Below, one piece after another: positions 35,280-46,178 of a stretch of DNA of 64,000 nt. Every line of letters starts with the position of its first letter. Position 1 is the first letter of the stretch. Source of the DNA: Glaciozyma antarctica PI12 (Eukaryota; Basidiomycota; Microbotryomycetes; Kriegeriales; Camptobasidiaceae); contig KZ627161.1 of NCBI GenBank assembly GCA_002917775.1, positions 1,360,467 through 1,424,466 of the forward strand, written 5' to 3'. The position numbers and the translations under genes were made by a program. The notes beneath the pieces were generated by a model. That model worked only from the letters and a program-made list of their open reading frames with translations. It had not been told where the DNA came from and made no database searches.

Positions 35280-35651
35280 ATTCTATCACGCTATAGATTC
35301 TTCCGTGGATTGACGTTATTTGGCTGGAAAGCGAGCGATACAGGCTGCTCCCTGGCTCGTCCTCCTCTCTTCGCAGTGAGCGTAAATCCGGGCAACTCCG
35401 GATCTCGCTCGCGAGTTCGCTCTCCCATCGCCGTTCTCCTTCGACAGCCTCCTCCTGCTGCTTCCTGCTGCTTTTCACGCCCGTGTAGCTGCTCAGCTTG
35501 CACCTCAGATGATTCTAGACCAGTTCCGGCCGAAAATCGGCAGATTGACCGAGGGAGGGCGCGGCCTGGGGTGCGGGGTCGCGCCCGATTGAACTGAGGT
35601 CGAGCGACTCTCTCTCGGTCTCTTTTTGAACAAGTCCTCCCCAGTAGTAAG
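35280..35651 (+). promoter_or_regulatory. Promoter/leader region upstream of the acyl-CoA ligase
   Basis: 372 bp between the SRA gene stop and the ligase ATG at 35652. No coding sequence recognised. GC-rich with no clear TATA. Confidence 0.35.
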
Positions 35652-38075
35652 ATGTCGACACCCAGCGACCGCCTCCGCCAAGTCGCTCTCCAGCTCACGC
35701 CGGTACCGTCCAAGGTGCTGGCAACCACCTACCGCCCCCTCCTCCCCGCCGGCCTCAACCCCCAACAACACCCCACTCAACCCCATCACCTTCCTGCTGA
35801 AGGCGGCGTCCATCAGGCCCAACCATGTGGCGCTCCGCCATCCCACTCCAGCGCGGGGAGAGGGTCGGTCGTGGACGTATGCAGAGTGGTGAGGCGGAAG
35901 CGACGGGACGCGTGCGAACAAAAGGAGCTGACGGGCGTGCGGTTTGCAGGGCTACGAGGGTGTGCCAGCTAGCGTACGCGCTCAAGGCGAGGGGTATCAA
36001 GGCTGGAGACCGCGTGCTTGTATGCGGGCCTAACGTTCCCTTCGTCGCGGATGCACTTCAGGCGGTGGCTTCCGTTCAGGCGATCGTGGTCCCTATTAAC
36101 AGTGCGTTACGCTCTTCAGAGTTGCAGTCCCGAGCTCACTTTATTCTCGCGCAGCTCGTTTGACGGAGAACGAAGTCGCCTATCTCCTCGACAACTCCGG
36201 CGCAAGCCTCGTTCTCGTCGACACCGAGTTCGTCAACCTCGTTGCCTCCGCCAAAGTCCCCGTCGTTTCCTGCGACGATTCCGGCCTCGCGTCGGACCCG
36301 TACGAGCAGTTCCTCCTCGAGGGAGCCGAGTTCGATCGCAGGCACGGAGACCTGGGATGGGGAGGACTTGAGTTCCAGGCGGATGAGCACGCTACGTTTG
36401 CGATCTCTTGTGCGTCCTCAATTCGCTACATGAGAACTGAGGAGCGGAGCTAATGCCTAGGGCGCGCAGACACGAGCGGGACCACCTCGCGGCCCAAGGG
36501 AGTCGAATCTTCGTACCGAGGAACCTACTTGGCTGCGATTGCGAATGCGGTCGAGAGCGGACTCGGAGCCAAGTCGTCCTACCTCTGGATCTTGCCCATG
36601 GTGCGCACGTTTCTACTCGCGAAAGCGACAGAGCGAAGCTAACTCGCTGTCTTCGCTTCGCAGTTCCACTGCCTTGGATGGTGAGACGCCTTCCTTCGTT
36701 AGCTTCAGTGGAACCGGTACTGATGGTACTCGCAGGTGCTTCCCTTATGCCAATACGATGGCGATGTCGACTCAGATCTGCCTGCGAGGAGTCGGAGACT
36801 ACAGCGAAGTCTGGAAGGGATTCCTCGAGCGAGGCGTCACGCACTACAGCGGTGCTCCTACTGTGTGCGTCTTTTACCGTTCGTTTGCGAGCACTCGCTA
36901 ACCTTAGAGATCGCAGCCAACTCTCCATCGTCAGCCACCCTATGGCAACCAAGGTCAACGTTCAGACGACGATTGCCGGCGCTGCGCCCACTGCAGTGCT
37001 CATCGAGGGACTGGAGAAGCTCGGGATCAATGTTACGCACGTCTACGGACTCACGGAGACCTACGGACCCATGACTCGCACCGTGAGTGGCGCCATTGCT
37101 CTTTAGTTTGCGAAAGCTCACGCTGCGTCCAGTACTTCCCCGATCCCGCCTCGCCCGACTACTACACCCTCAAGGCGCGTCAAGGATCCGCTTTCCTTAC
37201 TGCCGACGATATTCGCGTCGTGCGCTTGATCCCTGAGGGAGAGGAGCTCAGCGTCAAGGAGGGCGACCTCCAGGAGGTTAGGTTCGATTCGAGCGAGGTG
37301 GGAGAGATCGTCATGCGAGGTGCGTCGTCCACTCCGCTTGCAACTGCTGCTTTCTAACATCTTTGTGCGCTCAGGAAACATCGTGATGAAGGGTGCGTTC
37401 TCGATTCCGCAGGAGGGAAAGGCGCAGGAGCTGACGAGGTCGCTACGCAGGATACTACAAGGACAAGGAGGCGACTGCCAAGGCGTTTGCTGGAGGGTAC
37501 TTTCACACTGGAGATCTCGCTGTTCGCTACCCCGACGGATCTTTCAACATCCAGGGTACGTCGTCTGCCCTCTCTCTCGAAGGGAAGGAGATTGATATCT
37601 CCTCGCAGATCGCTCCAAGGACCTCATCATCAGCGGCGGAGAGAACATTTCCTCCCTTTTCGTCGAGGCCGAGCTCACTACTCACGCCGACGTGCATGAG
37701 ATTGCAGTCGTGGCTCGGGCGCACGAGAAGGTACGTCTCTCGCTCTCCGGAACGAAGCTCGAGCTGACGACCGTGTTCGCAGTGGGGAGAACGTCCTCAT
37801 GCCTTTGTGGTCCTCCGCGATGGAGCCAAGTGGCATGGACGACACGCCGAGTTCTCGGCTGAGCTCAAGAAGCACGCGAAGAGCCGCATGCCGGGCTTCG
37901 CGGTTCCTGAATGGATCGAGATCGTCCCGGAGCTCGAGAAGACGAGCACTGGCAAGAGTACGTTCTCGCCGGTTCTTTCGTCGTGCGTTCGTTCGTTCGC
38001 TGACCCTGAGTTCGCTTCGCAGTTCAGAAGAAGAGTCTTCGGGAGAAGCTCAAGGAGTTGCATGGGAAGAAGTGA
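35652..38075 (+). CDS. AMP-binding acyl-CoA ligase (butyrate/AAE type)
   Basis: Adenylate-forming enzyme that makes acyl-CoA from a carboxylic acid, ATP and CoA. From ATG 35652 the start is MSTPSDRLRQVALQLTPVPS. The P-loop is YTSGTTSRPKGVESSYRGTY, followed by YLWILPMFHCLGWCFPYANT, typical of the plant AAE/butyrate-CoA ligase and bacterial relatives. Next come HVYGLTETYGPMTRT, then GEIVMRGNIVMKGYYKD, YFHTGDLAVRYPDGSFNIQD, RSKDLIISGGENISSLFVEA and the catalytic-lysine end LEKTSTGKIQKKSLREKL. It ends HGKK at 38073-38075, not a peroxisomal SKL. The first exon changes frame at a C5 run (35759-35763), between RPLLPAGLNP and NNTPLNPITFLLKAAS. The substrate chain length is not predictable from sequence alone. 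Confidence 0.87.
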
Positions 38076-38519
38076 AGCAGTTTCTAGAAGATACCTCTCG
38101 TTCAATCGCAACCCCAGTTTCTGTAAGATCGTTCAGTGAACGAGCAAGAGAACTCGCGAAAAGTAAAGGGATCAAATGTAAATAAAAGATATCTCTCCCC
38201 CTTCCCACCCCGCGCGCGCCGCCCGGACTCTCTCAATCCTCCACCACTCAACTCTCACAAGGTAGGTGCCGCCAGAGTGATCAATGCGCTGAAGTGTGCG
38301 AGACTCAGCGGCCGCCCGAGGGAGCGCACGCTCGAAAGCTGCGCGTAGGCGCGACCCGGAGCTTTCAGGCTGGGGAGAGGGGCAAGCGGGACCGACGAAG
38401 CGGCGCCTTGGGTGTGGAAGCTGGTGGAGCAGGGGACAGGCAGTGACGGCGCTGGCTTTTGACTGCACGTCGGCGCGCGCCCGACAGCAAGCTGACTCGC
38501 GCGACTCTTGCTCCTCCAG
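38076..38519 (+). promoter_or_regulatory. Promoter/leader region upstream of the DUF7918 gene
   Basis: 444 bp between the ligase stop and ATG 38520. The stretch 38200-38480 is GC-rich with purine/pyrimidine patches. No coding sequence was recognised and no regulatory site can be named. Confidence 0.35.
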
Positions 38520-39773
38520 ATGACTGTCGCGGACCTTGCTGGCGAAGCCAAGCAAGCTCAATCCACGCCAACGGACCTGTGAGTTAAGCTTTCCTGCTGG
38601 TAGTGATTGAGCTGACGAGTCCTGGACTACAGCAAGTCGCCCGCCGGGTTTCGAGCTTGGGTCAAGATTGGAGGCGTCGCGACGCCCGTGTACCAGCCCA
38701 AGGACGAGGCGAAGAAGGCGACGTGCTATATCGAGAGCCAGGAGGGAGTGGAATTGTGAGCCCTCGCTTCGTTCACCTCGACCCAGCTAACCCCGCCTGC
38801 AGTGAGGTTTGCTTCGAAGATGGTCGCCCGTACCGCGATGGCCTGGCCGCTTGCCTTTATCTCGATGGAACACAGTGCGTGGAGAGGCAGGAACAGGAAG
38901 AAATGACTTGGCTAACGTGGCTACAGAACCGAGTCCTTCGCGTTCGACCCCAACCAGCCCTCGAAGTTGGCGACTTGGATCGGAAAGCGAGTCTCGGACG
39001 TGAGCGAAGCCACTGACTCTCGTAGGCAAGCTTGCTGATCTATGCTCTTTTCTCCAGACCTCGATTCGCCCCTTCACGTTCGCCAAGGTGCAGCTCACGG
39101 ACGATGCCGACCTCGCGTGCAACGACGAGACATATATCAAGGCCGTCGGAACGATCGAAGTGCGCATCTGTCGAGTCCGCTATCTCGGCACGAGGCCCTT
39201 GATCGGGAGGTCGTATGCGGAAACCAAGCCCAAGGTACGTTTCGTCTGCGTCCGAGCTCGCGCACGCAGCTCACGTCCGCCGAAGGTCATGAACGAGAAG
39301 TCCAAGAAAGCTGTTCTATCGCACCAAACTGGACTGGGAGCCGCCAAGTACACGCCACCGACTGGAACCTGCGACGTTCAGTGGATCGAGCAGCCCGAGA
39401 ACCCCTACTTTACCTTTGAATTCACGTACCGCTCTCGAGGTTCGTTCGCTCCCCAATCCCTCACCCTCACTCTGCTGATTTTAGCTCGCCTTGCAGCTCT
39501 TCTCGAGCTCAACTCGATCATCCCCTGTCCGCCTTTTTTCAATTCGCCTCGTCCTCGACTGACATCCGTTTCGCAGCCGAAGCCGATGCCGCCCCCGTCG
39601 CTGGTCCCTCGCAGTCCAAGCACAAGAAACGTGCCGCGACGGGCATGATTACCATCGGATCGAGCGACGACGAAGCTCCCGTCGTCAAGCAGGAACCGCT
39701 GAAGAAGAAGGTCAAGAGCGAGAGCGGCGCCGTCAAGGGCGAGCGTGGCGCGGTCATCGTTATCGACGACTGA
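38520..39773 (+). CDS. DUF7918-type domain protein
   Basis: Fungal protein of unknown role. Six exons; the ATG at 38520 gives MTVADLAGEAKQAQSTPTDL. The domain is recognised by GFRAWVKIGGVATPVYQPKD, ATCYIESQEGVEFEVCFEDG, DGLAACLYLDGTQ and KRVSDTSIRPFTFAKVQLTD. DETYIKAVGTIEVRICRVRY and CDVQWIEQPENPYFTFEFTY follow. These resemble the basidiomycete DUF7918 family (beta-sandwich fold predicted), a memory-based assignment. After the domain is a Lys/Ser tail (KHKKRAATGMITIGSSDDEA, KQEPLKKKVKSE) that looks nuclear and may be SUMO- or kinase-targeted. Introns are typical. The gene is intact. Confidence 0.75.
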
Positions 39774-40894
39774 AGGAGGGTGCTAGGGACGTTGCGTGCT
39801 TGAAGGGCTTAGTTTGTTGTGTAGTGTAGGCGGGGAGGGGCTGATACGAAGCTGGGTTTCGTCGCGTCGACGGCTGCGAGGAGGATGGCTCCTGGCTTAC
39901 GCGGACGCCATTTTCGACCTTCTGCTTCGTCCTCTCTGCTTCTTCAGTCATCTACTGCGTCCTCCGATTCTCCTGCGCCTTCCGCCGCCTACTGGGACGC
40001 GCCGTCATCGCTGCGCCTGCTGTCTGTCACCCTCCCAGCACCTTCGGCAGCTCCAGTCCTCCCGCCGGCTTCTACTCCACCTCGACGTCTCCGAAGCGGC
40101 CCCTCAGCTACGACGAACGAAGGCTTTTGTTTCGAGGCGGGTTCGAGGGCGCATCAGCTCTTTCTGGAAGAGTAATTCGGAGCGAAGTAAATGGAGCGGG
40201 AAGCGGACGAGGGACGTGGAGCGAGATGGCCGAGGTCCGACGGCTCTGCTTGGTATGGGGAAGCAGGGATCTAAGCGGCATTAGGAGAAGCTGGGAAAGC
40301 AGAGGAGATGGTCGCCGAGGAATGGGGGAGGGGAGGTTGAGGAGCGGAGACCCCGTAAAGAGAGCGGGGGCGATAGAATTCGAGCGGAAGATCGAGCAGC
40401 TCAGAAGGAGATCGCGGACTGGTCGTTGGGGATGAGGAGGAGGTCGGTACGTCGCGAAAGGCGAGACGCGTTCGCAACGGTCGCGACGCCGCCGGGAAAG
40501 CAGTTGTTCCTTACGAACGAGTGGGAGTGGCGTGAAAATCTCAGTGCTTCGTCGCAGCTCGTTCGCCTTTTGAGCAGCAGAGAGGAGACGGTCGCGAAGT
40601 CGAAAACAACCGCGAGGAATCGAGGTTGTCTCAGGGGGAGCCTGAGGAGTTGGAGCCTTCTCTGCTTCCGTCTGCGCGCCGACACTCTAAACCTCCCGCC
40701 TTTTCTCAGCCGTCGCCATTACTTGCCAGCAGAACTGGACTACTCGGTGACCCCACTGCCAGCCTCGCAAACCGCAGGAGAGCTCGCTCAACATCCGCCT
40801 TGGTCGCGTCTCCTCTTCCCGGGGTCTGAAAAGAGGTGCGACCGCTCTTGTTGCCGTGGCCTATGCCTTGAGCTGACTTGTTTACAGCTAAGCT
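39774..40894 (+). other. Long leader/promoter region of the type II membrane protein gene
   Basis: 1,121 bp. A GTGCGA...TTTACAG intron at 40836-40887 sits 7 nt before the ATG at 40895, and an in-frame TAA two codons upstream excludes translation through it. Hence the upstream exon (from somewhere before 40836) is 5'-UTR or belongs to a separate unrecognised unit. Open frames at 39885-40175 and 40626-40829 encode Ser/Pro/Arg-rich stretches with no family resemblance; I cannot decide whether they are coding. Confidence 0.45.
40836..40887 (+). other. 5'-UTR intron
   Basis: 52 nt with GTGCGA donor, TTGAGCTGACTTG branch region and TTTACAG acceptor. Its acceptor is 7 nt before the ATG at 40895; an in-frame TAA lies directly upstream of that ATG, so the intron is in the leader. 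Confidence 0.65.
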
Positions 40895-43800
40895 ATGGTC
40901 AAGCACAAGGTGCAGCCCAGCATCGACCTGGAAGGCGCCAATCCTCGTCCCACTCCCGCGGTCCTCGTCAGGCGCCTCTCTGCACTCTCTCTCCGGCCAG
41001 GTCGCAACACTCTCCACGAACACGAACGCGAATCCAGCTCCGACCACCCACACTCCCTCTCCCCTTCCCTCCCCGGACTCGCGCCGTGGGATCCACCTCG
41101 AGACCGTCAAGGCGATTCGTCGGCTTTCTCGACTCTCCCTCCCTCTCCGTCTCAACCTAGCTCCGCCTTCCGCCCTTCTACCAGCGCAAAAGATATAAGG
41201 GCGATGTACGTCGACTCCTCTTCGCAAGACCACGGCAGCTACCTCGCCACGCCTCCCGATAGCACTCCCGGAAGCGCGCGCATCGAGGGAGCTGTCAAGA
41301 TGGCGATGGCAGGAGGAGTTACGGTAGTGCAGGGCAGGGAGAGCAGGGAAGGGACCAGCTCAGAGGCGTCAGACTCGACCAAGTTGTCTCTGGACGAGGA
41401 AGACGCGTTGAGGCTGGGCTACTCGCGCGAGGTCCCCAAATCCCCAGCTCTCGCGGGAGCCGATGCTTTCCTGGACAAACCCTCACTCAAGAAGCGTCCG
41501 TCGTTCATCCTCACGTCGGCGCCGCCAATCGACTCTGCCTACGACTCGGACGCGACTCTCGACTCTCCCATTCCCTCCCCGCGCTTTCGTCGCCAGTACC
41601 CTAACGACCCCTCCACCTCACCTCTCCCCTCCCCTACCAACGGTCGATTCCCCACATCCACGAGCCCCAGCGGCTCGCCGTCGACTTCTCACCCCTCCGC
41701 CTTCTTGTCCCCCAACCTCCCCTTCACCAGCTCCTCCTCGACGTCCAGCTCCTCGTCGAAGATGGCACGACAACCCTCCTCTCCCCTCCTTTCCACCTTC
41801 AACGGACTCGTACGTCGCACGTCCAGCAATTCGCTCAACGCCGGCCTGCCGACGTCGCGCTCGACCTCCCCCTCGCGCTCTCCCAAGACTTCGCCGTTGC
41901 TGGGAGGGTCGGCAGGCCCCGGTCTCGGCATTCGTCGACCAGGATTTGCGAACCAGGCGAGGGAGAAGGTCAAGGAGAAGGAGGAGGAGTTGAAGGAGCG
42001 GGAGAGGAAGAGGGTCGGATCCCACATTCGCTTGTTCAGTTGGGCCGAACGACCAGCCGATGCGCTTGCGAGGTCGAAGTCTGGGACGAGGATGAGCTTG
42101 AAGAGGAAGATCTTGCTCGGGGTTTTGCTATTGAGCACGATGGGAGTTTTGGCGCATTGGATGAGCGGGGGCAAGGGAGCGGCGAAGGAGGTGGTTGGAG
42201 CGGGGCCGACGACGATTCCTGGCGCTCGACTGCGTCGCGGAAAGCTACTAGGCTCCAGCTTCATCCACCCCGACGTCGTTCATCGGCAAGCGCGACAAGC
42301 GCCGCCCCCTGCAAGTCTCGCCTCGGTACCGTGGCGATGGCTCCGCCGCGTCCTCGTTCTGGATCCTCCTCGCCCTCGTTCTTCAAGCTGTCGGTCCGGA
42401 GACACCGTGCAGCCGCCAGCCGACAAGAAGGCGGCTGCTCCGCTGAAGCAGAAGCACAAGAACGCCGTCTTCGTCCCCGCTCCACCAGTCGCCTACTCGG
42501 ACCACCACCCCCTTCCTCCTCCCCTCATCCATTCCGACGACCCCGAACGCGACACTCTCGTTCTCTACCGCGTCCTCGGCAACGACCTCCCTCCCCGCCA
42601 CTCCCCCGGCCAAACCCTCCGCAACCTTCGCTTCCTCCTCCAGTACGAAAGCGACTTCTCGTCCCTCTCTCACCTCGGCCCTCACGTCCACCACCACTCG
42701 AACGCCTATGGATCGGGCTCGGACTCGAAGAAGAGTCACTCGAACGAAGGAGGCCTTCGCGTCGACAAGTACTTCATCCTCAACCGGATCGTCGAACCCG
42801 ACATGGTCAACGCGATCATCGGCCTCCTCCACCTCTACTCGGTTCCGAACAGTCGTATCCTCGTTATCCCGTTCGACTGGCACGAGTATCAGACGCGCAG
42901 CTTCCGCTGGGACGGCGGCGTCGACAAGTACCTCGGCTGGGGGATCGGGCCGCAGGACGGCGCTTCGGTTCCGTCGTCGAAGCAGGCCGCCAAGATCGCT
43001 TCGACCGACTTTGTGGATTCGCTTCCGGACGAGTTGGCGGAGGTTCGGAGTAGTCTCGAGGTTGGGCCGACGAAGGTCGAGGAACGGAAGCGGAAGGGTG
43101 ACATGCTGGCGAAGCTGCGAGCTCTCGACTTTACCTATCACGAGAAGAATCTCTACGCGATGAACAACGTCCGCCTTTTCTCCTTCGCTCGTATATTCTG
43201 AGCTAACACTTCGCTCCGAACAGAACGGCGGACGCAACTTTGCTCTCGAACACGGTCGCTCCCTTCCCAGCGCTCGCTGGATCCTCCCTCTCGACGGCAA
43301 CTCCTTCCTCACTCCCGCCGCCATGCATTCGATCGTCACCACCCTCTCCATCTCCGGCGAAGGCCCCACCGCCAGTCGCTACCTCATCATTCCCATGGCC
43401 CGCCTCCTCGACAACGACAACGTTCTCGCCAACAACTCGATCTCCCTCGTTCCCAAGCATTCGCACGACGACGAGCGAACCGCGAGGAACGACGCCGAGC
43501 TCCACCATCGCCCCGAAGCCGCCCCCGACACTCCCGAAGAGCCTCAGGTCGGCTTCCGCTACGATTCGACCGAGTCGTTCCAGGAGGCGATGCGGTACGG
43601 ACGTAGGAGCAAACTCGAACTCCTTTGGCGTCTCGGAGCGATCCCGTACGCGAGGGCGCTCGACCGTCGGACGCTCCCTTGGGAGAGCAGCGATCGCGAG
43701 CACGTCACGGTCCAGACGTGGGGCTCGATTCCCGGCGTCGAGGGAGCGGATCCCGACTCGGCCGTTCATCAACCTCACGGCGAGACGGAGGTCGGCGGCG

Positions 43801-45042
43801 CACCGAACCCGGAACGAGGACCGTTGGCGTACAGCAAGGCGGGCTGGGTCTACCGACTCTTTTCGGGCGACAGGAGCCAGGAGGAGCACAACTCGGGGGC
43901 CATCACGCTCCGAAACGTCAACCGCATCAAGGGGATCGCGGCATTCCTCGAGCGATTGGACGAGCGGATCGCACGAGGTACGCATGGCTGCGAAGGTACC
44001 GACGAGCGCTGCGGCTTCTCGTCCGAGCGCCTTTGGAGCTTCGACACGGACTTTGTCGAGCAGCTGCGACGCGACTATCACGCGGGACAGGAGGACGTCG
44101 TCGGGCAAGTCGAGGGCTACGAGGCTGCCATCTCGACGATGTCGAAGGAAGTCCAGGAGCTCTTCTCGGACCGCATCAAGCTTTCCGAGTCGGACCCTCA
44201 GCTCGCAGCGACGAACGCTTCCCTCCTCGCTATGGCGGGCTTCGTCACCGGCAACGCCAGCTACTCGATGCTCAGCGCCTCGCTCGTCAACGCTCGGTTC
44301 GCTCGCCCTACCCCACTTTCCTTCCGCCAAACCGAGCAGATGCGCAAGTTTAAGAATGTCGGGACCGACTACGTCGACGAGGACGGATCGGGGTACGCGT
44401 TCCCTACGCCGCCGAGTGAGGAGGGACGAGGCATCTCGTGGAGCGGGTCGCTGGGACTTCGCCTCGCTGGATCTGAGGTTCCTCAGCTTGCCTTTGATCC
44501 GATGGAGTTCGATGTGAGCTTGCTTTCTGCGCGTTTCGTGTCCCGGCGGCGAGCTGACGCACGTTCAATCGCAGCCCACTATCCTCATCGACACCGACAG
44601 CGTCCTCACGCACCGCAACTCTCCCCGCAACGAACTCGTCAACCCCGCGACTCGCAAATCCATCATCAACGTCCTCGTCGCCCACCTCTCCCACCTTCTC
44701 TTCTCCCCCGACGCCATCGCCTACTCTCGCGATCCTCCCTCACCCAAAGCCGGCGCGCACTACGACACGAAAGTCGCCGTCCTCGCAGCCTACCTCGACG
44801 ACGCTCGTCTCGTCGGACGCGTCGCTAACCGCGCGCGCCTGCGCCTGCCGAAGCAGTCGCGCAAGTCGGGCCTGATGGGAGGGACGAGGGACGTTCGAGA
44901 CGTGCATTCGAAGCTCGTCCAGGGCCTCGCCTACGTCAAGTTCAGGCCATACTCGATGTTGGCGCCGCCGGTCTCGCGGGGGGTGAATGGTCGGGGGAGC
45001 GCGCATGGGTACGAGTCGCCGTTCCAATTGCTCGGGGTTTGA
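40895..45042 (+). CDS. Large type II single-pass membrane protein with folded lumenal region
   Basis: I cannot name the family. About 400 disordered Ser/Pro-rich residues (MVKHKVQPSIDLEGANPRPT) precede a coiled, charged helix (REKVKEKEEELKERERKR) and one membrane segment, KILLGVLLLSTMGVLAHWM (about 42100). The rest should be lumenal/extracellular: TLVLYRVLGNDLPPRHSPGQ, VDKYFILNRIVEPDMVNAII, NGGRNFALEHGRSLPSARWI, LPLDGNSFLTPAAMHSIV, YSKAGWVYRLFSGDR, EEHNSGAITLRNVNRIKGIA, PTILIDTDSVLTHRNSPRN. The GRNFALEHG/LPLDGNSF and GWVYRLFSG blocks resemble enzymatic domains (glycan lyase- or glycosyltransferase-like), but that is weak inference. Two introns (about 43190-43222 and 44513-44573). Length about 1,340 residues; stop 45040-45042. 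Confidence 0.72.
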
Positions 45043-45246
45043 GGGGGAAGGGAGGATGTAGGGATTTAGGGTATTGGACGTAGACGTACGAATGGATTAT
45101 CGCATTAGCAGTACACTGTCGTAGCCTGTGCGAGACGAAGCCTCCGACCTCCCCTCGAGCTTCGCACGACCAGCTCTCTCCGCCGTCTTGTCCGCGGGCG
45201 GCTGGCTCGCCGCGAAAAATGAGCTTGTCCTCTTCTCCCCTCCATC

Positions 45247-45975
45247 ATGTCGCGCGCCTGGCCCAACATCCTCATCACCGGGTACGCAGGACCTCACATC
45301 TCCAGTGTCACCCGCTGACCTCGCTCCCGCAGAACTCCCGGCACGGGCAAGACGACTCATGCGAGCCAGCTGCTCGAAGCTCTCCAAGCTCCTGGGAGCT
45401 CGACGGCGGTGGCAGGGTGGGAGCATGTCAACGTTGGTGATTTCGTCAAGGATAAGGCGTGCCATTCGGGGTGGAACGAGGAGTGGCAGAGCTGGGATGT
45501 TGATGAGGACAAGGTGAGCTTGGGTCTTTGCTGCGCTCGTCGCGGCAGGCAGGGAGAGGTTGCTGATGAGGCCTGGCTGGGTGAGTAGCTGCTGGATGAG
45601 CTGGAGATTGATCAGGTGCCTGGAGGGAAGATCCTGGATTGGCACACGTGCGACATCTTCCCTGAGCGGTGGATCGACCTCGTCGTAGTCCTGCGGTGCG
45701 ATCACGCGCAGCTCTGGAGTCGATTAGAGAAGAGGTACGTCCTCTCTACACTCCTCGTAGCTCGTTCCTGACACTGTGGTCGCAGGGCATACTCTCTCAC
45801 CAAGATTCAGGAGAACAACACGGCAGAGATCATGGAGGTCGTTCTCGAGGATGCGCGGGCTTCGTACGCCGAGGAGGTAGTGGTCGAGCTCAAGAGCGAG
45901 AGTCCGGAGGAAGTGGAGGAGAACGTGGCGCGGTTAGTGGCTTGGGTGGAGGCGTGGAAGCGGGATCATGCCTGA
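45247..45975 (+). CDS. FAP7: Adenylate kinase 6 / Fap7 ribosome-biogenesis ATPase
   Basis: Fap7 (hCINAP) is a nuclear adenylate-kinase-fold ATPase needed for final 20S-to-18S rRNA processing. The ATG at 45247 starts MSRAWPNILITG; the first intron (GTACGC...CGCAG) splits the P-loop, giving GTPGTGKTTHASQLLEAL. Then HVNVGDFVKDKACHSGWNEE, LLDELEIDQVPGGKILDWHT, CDIFPERWIDLVVVLRCDHA and LWSRLEKRAYSLTKIQEN. EIMEVVLEDARASYAEEVVV is the family's C-terminal helix. The H-x-C-D-(I/F)-F-P-E-R-W block is diagnostic. Length about 190 residues, close to the usual 170-200. Four exons; intact. Confidence 0.93.
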
Positions 45976-46178
45976 TCTCGTCGGCGAATGGACGTTGGGT
46001 TTCTATCGACGCCTCCTGCTCTTCTCGCTCGCTGATCTGCGTTACGGAGTGCACATCTTCGATAAATTAGGCAGTCTCTAGGCGGACGCTAAACGCCTTG
46101 CGGTACAAATCTGCTCCCTGCCGGACCAACATCAAGCTCCGACGCTCGCCACGCTCGTCCTCTGCTCCACCTCCCCGC

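Noticed and set aside
42383-43369. Long minus-strand open frame of 328 codons
   Set aside because: It is antisense to the type II membrane protein, rich in Arg/Val/Glu typical of GC-rich shadow frames, and shows no domain.
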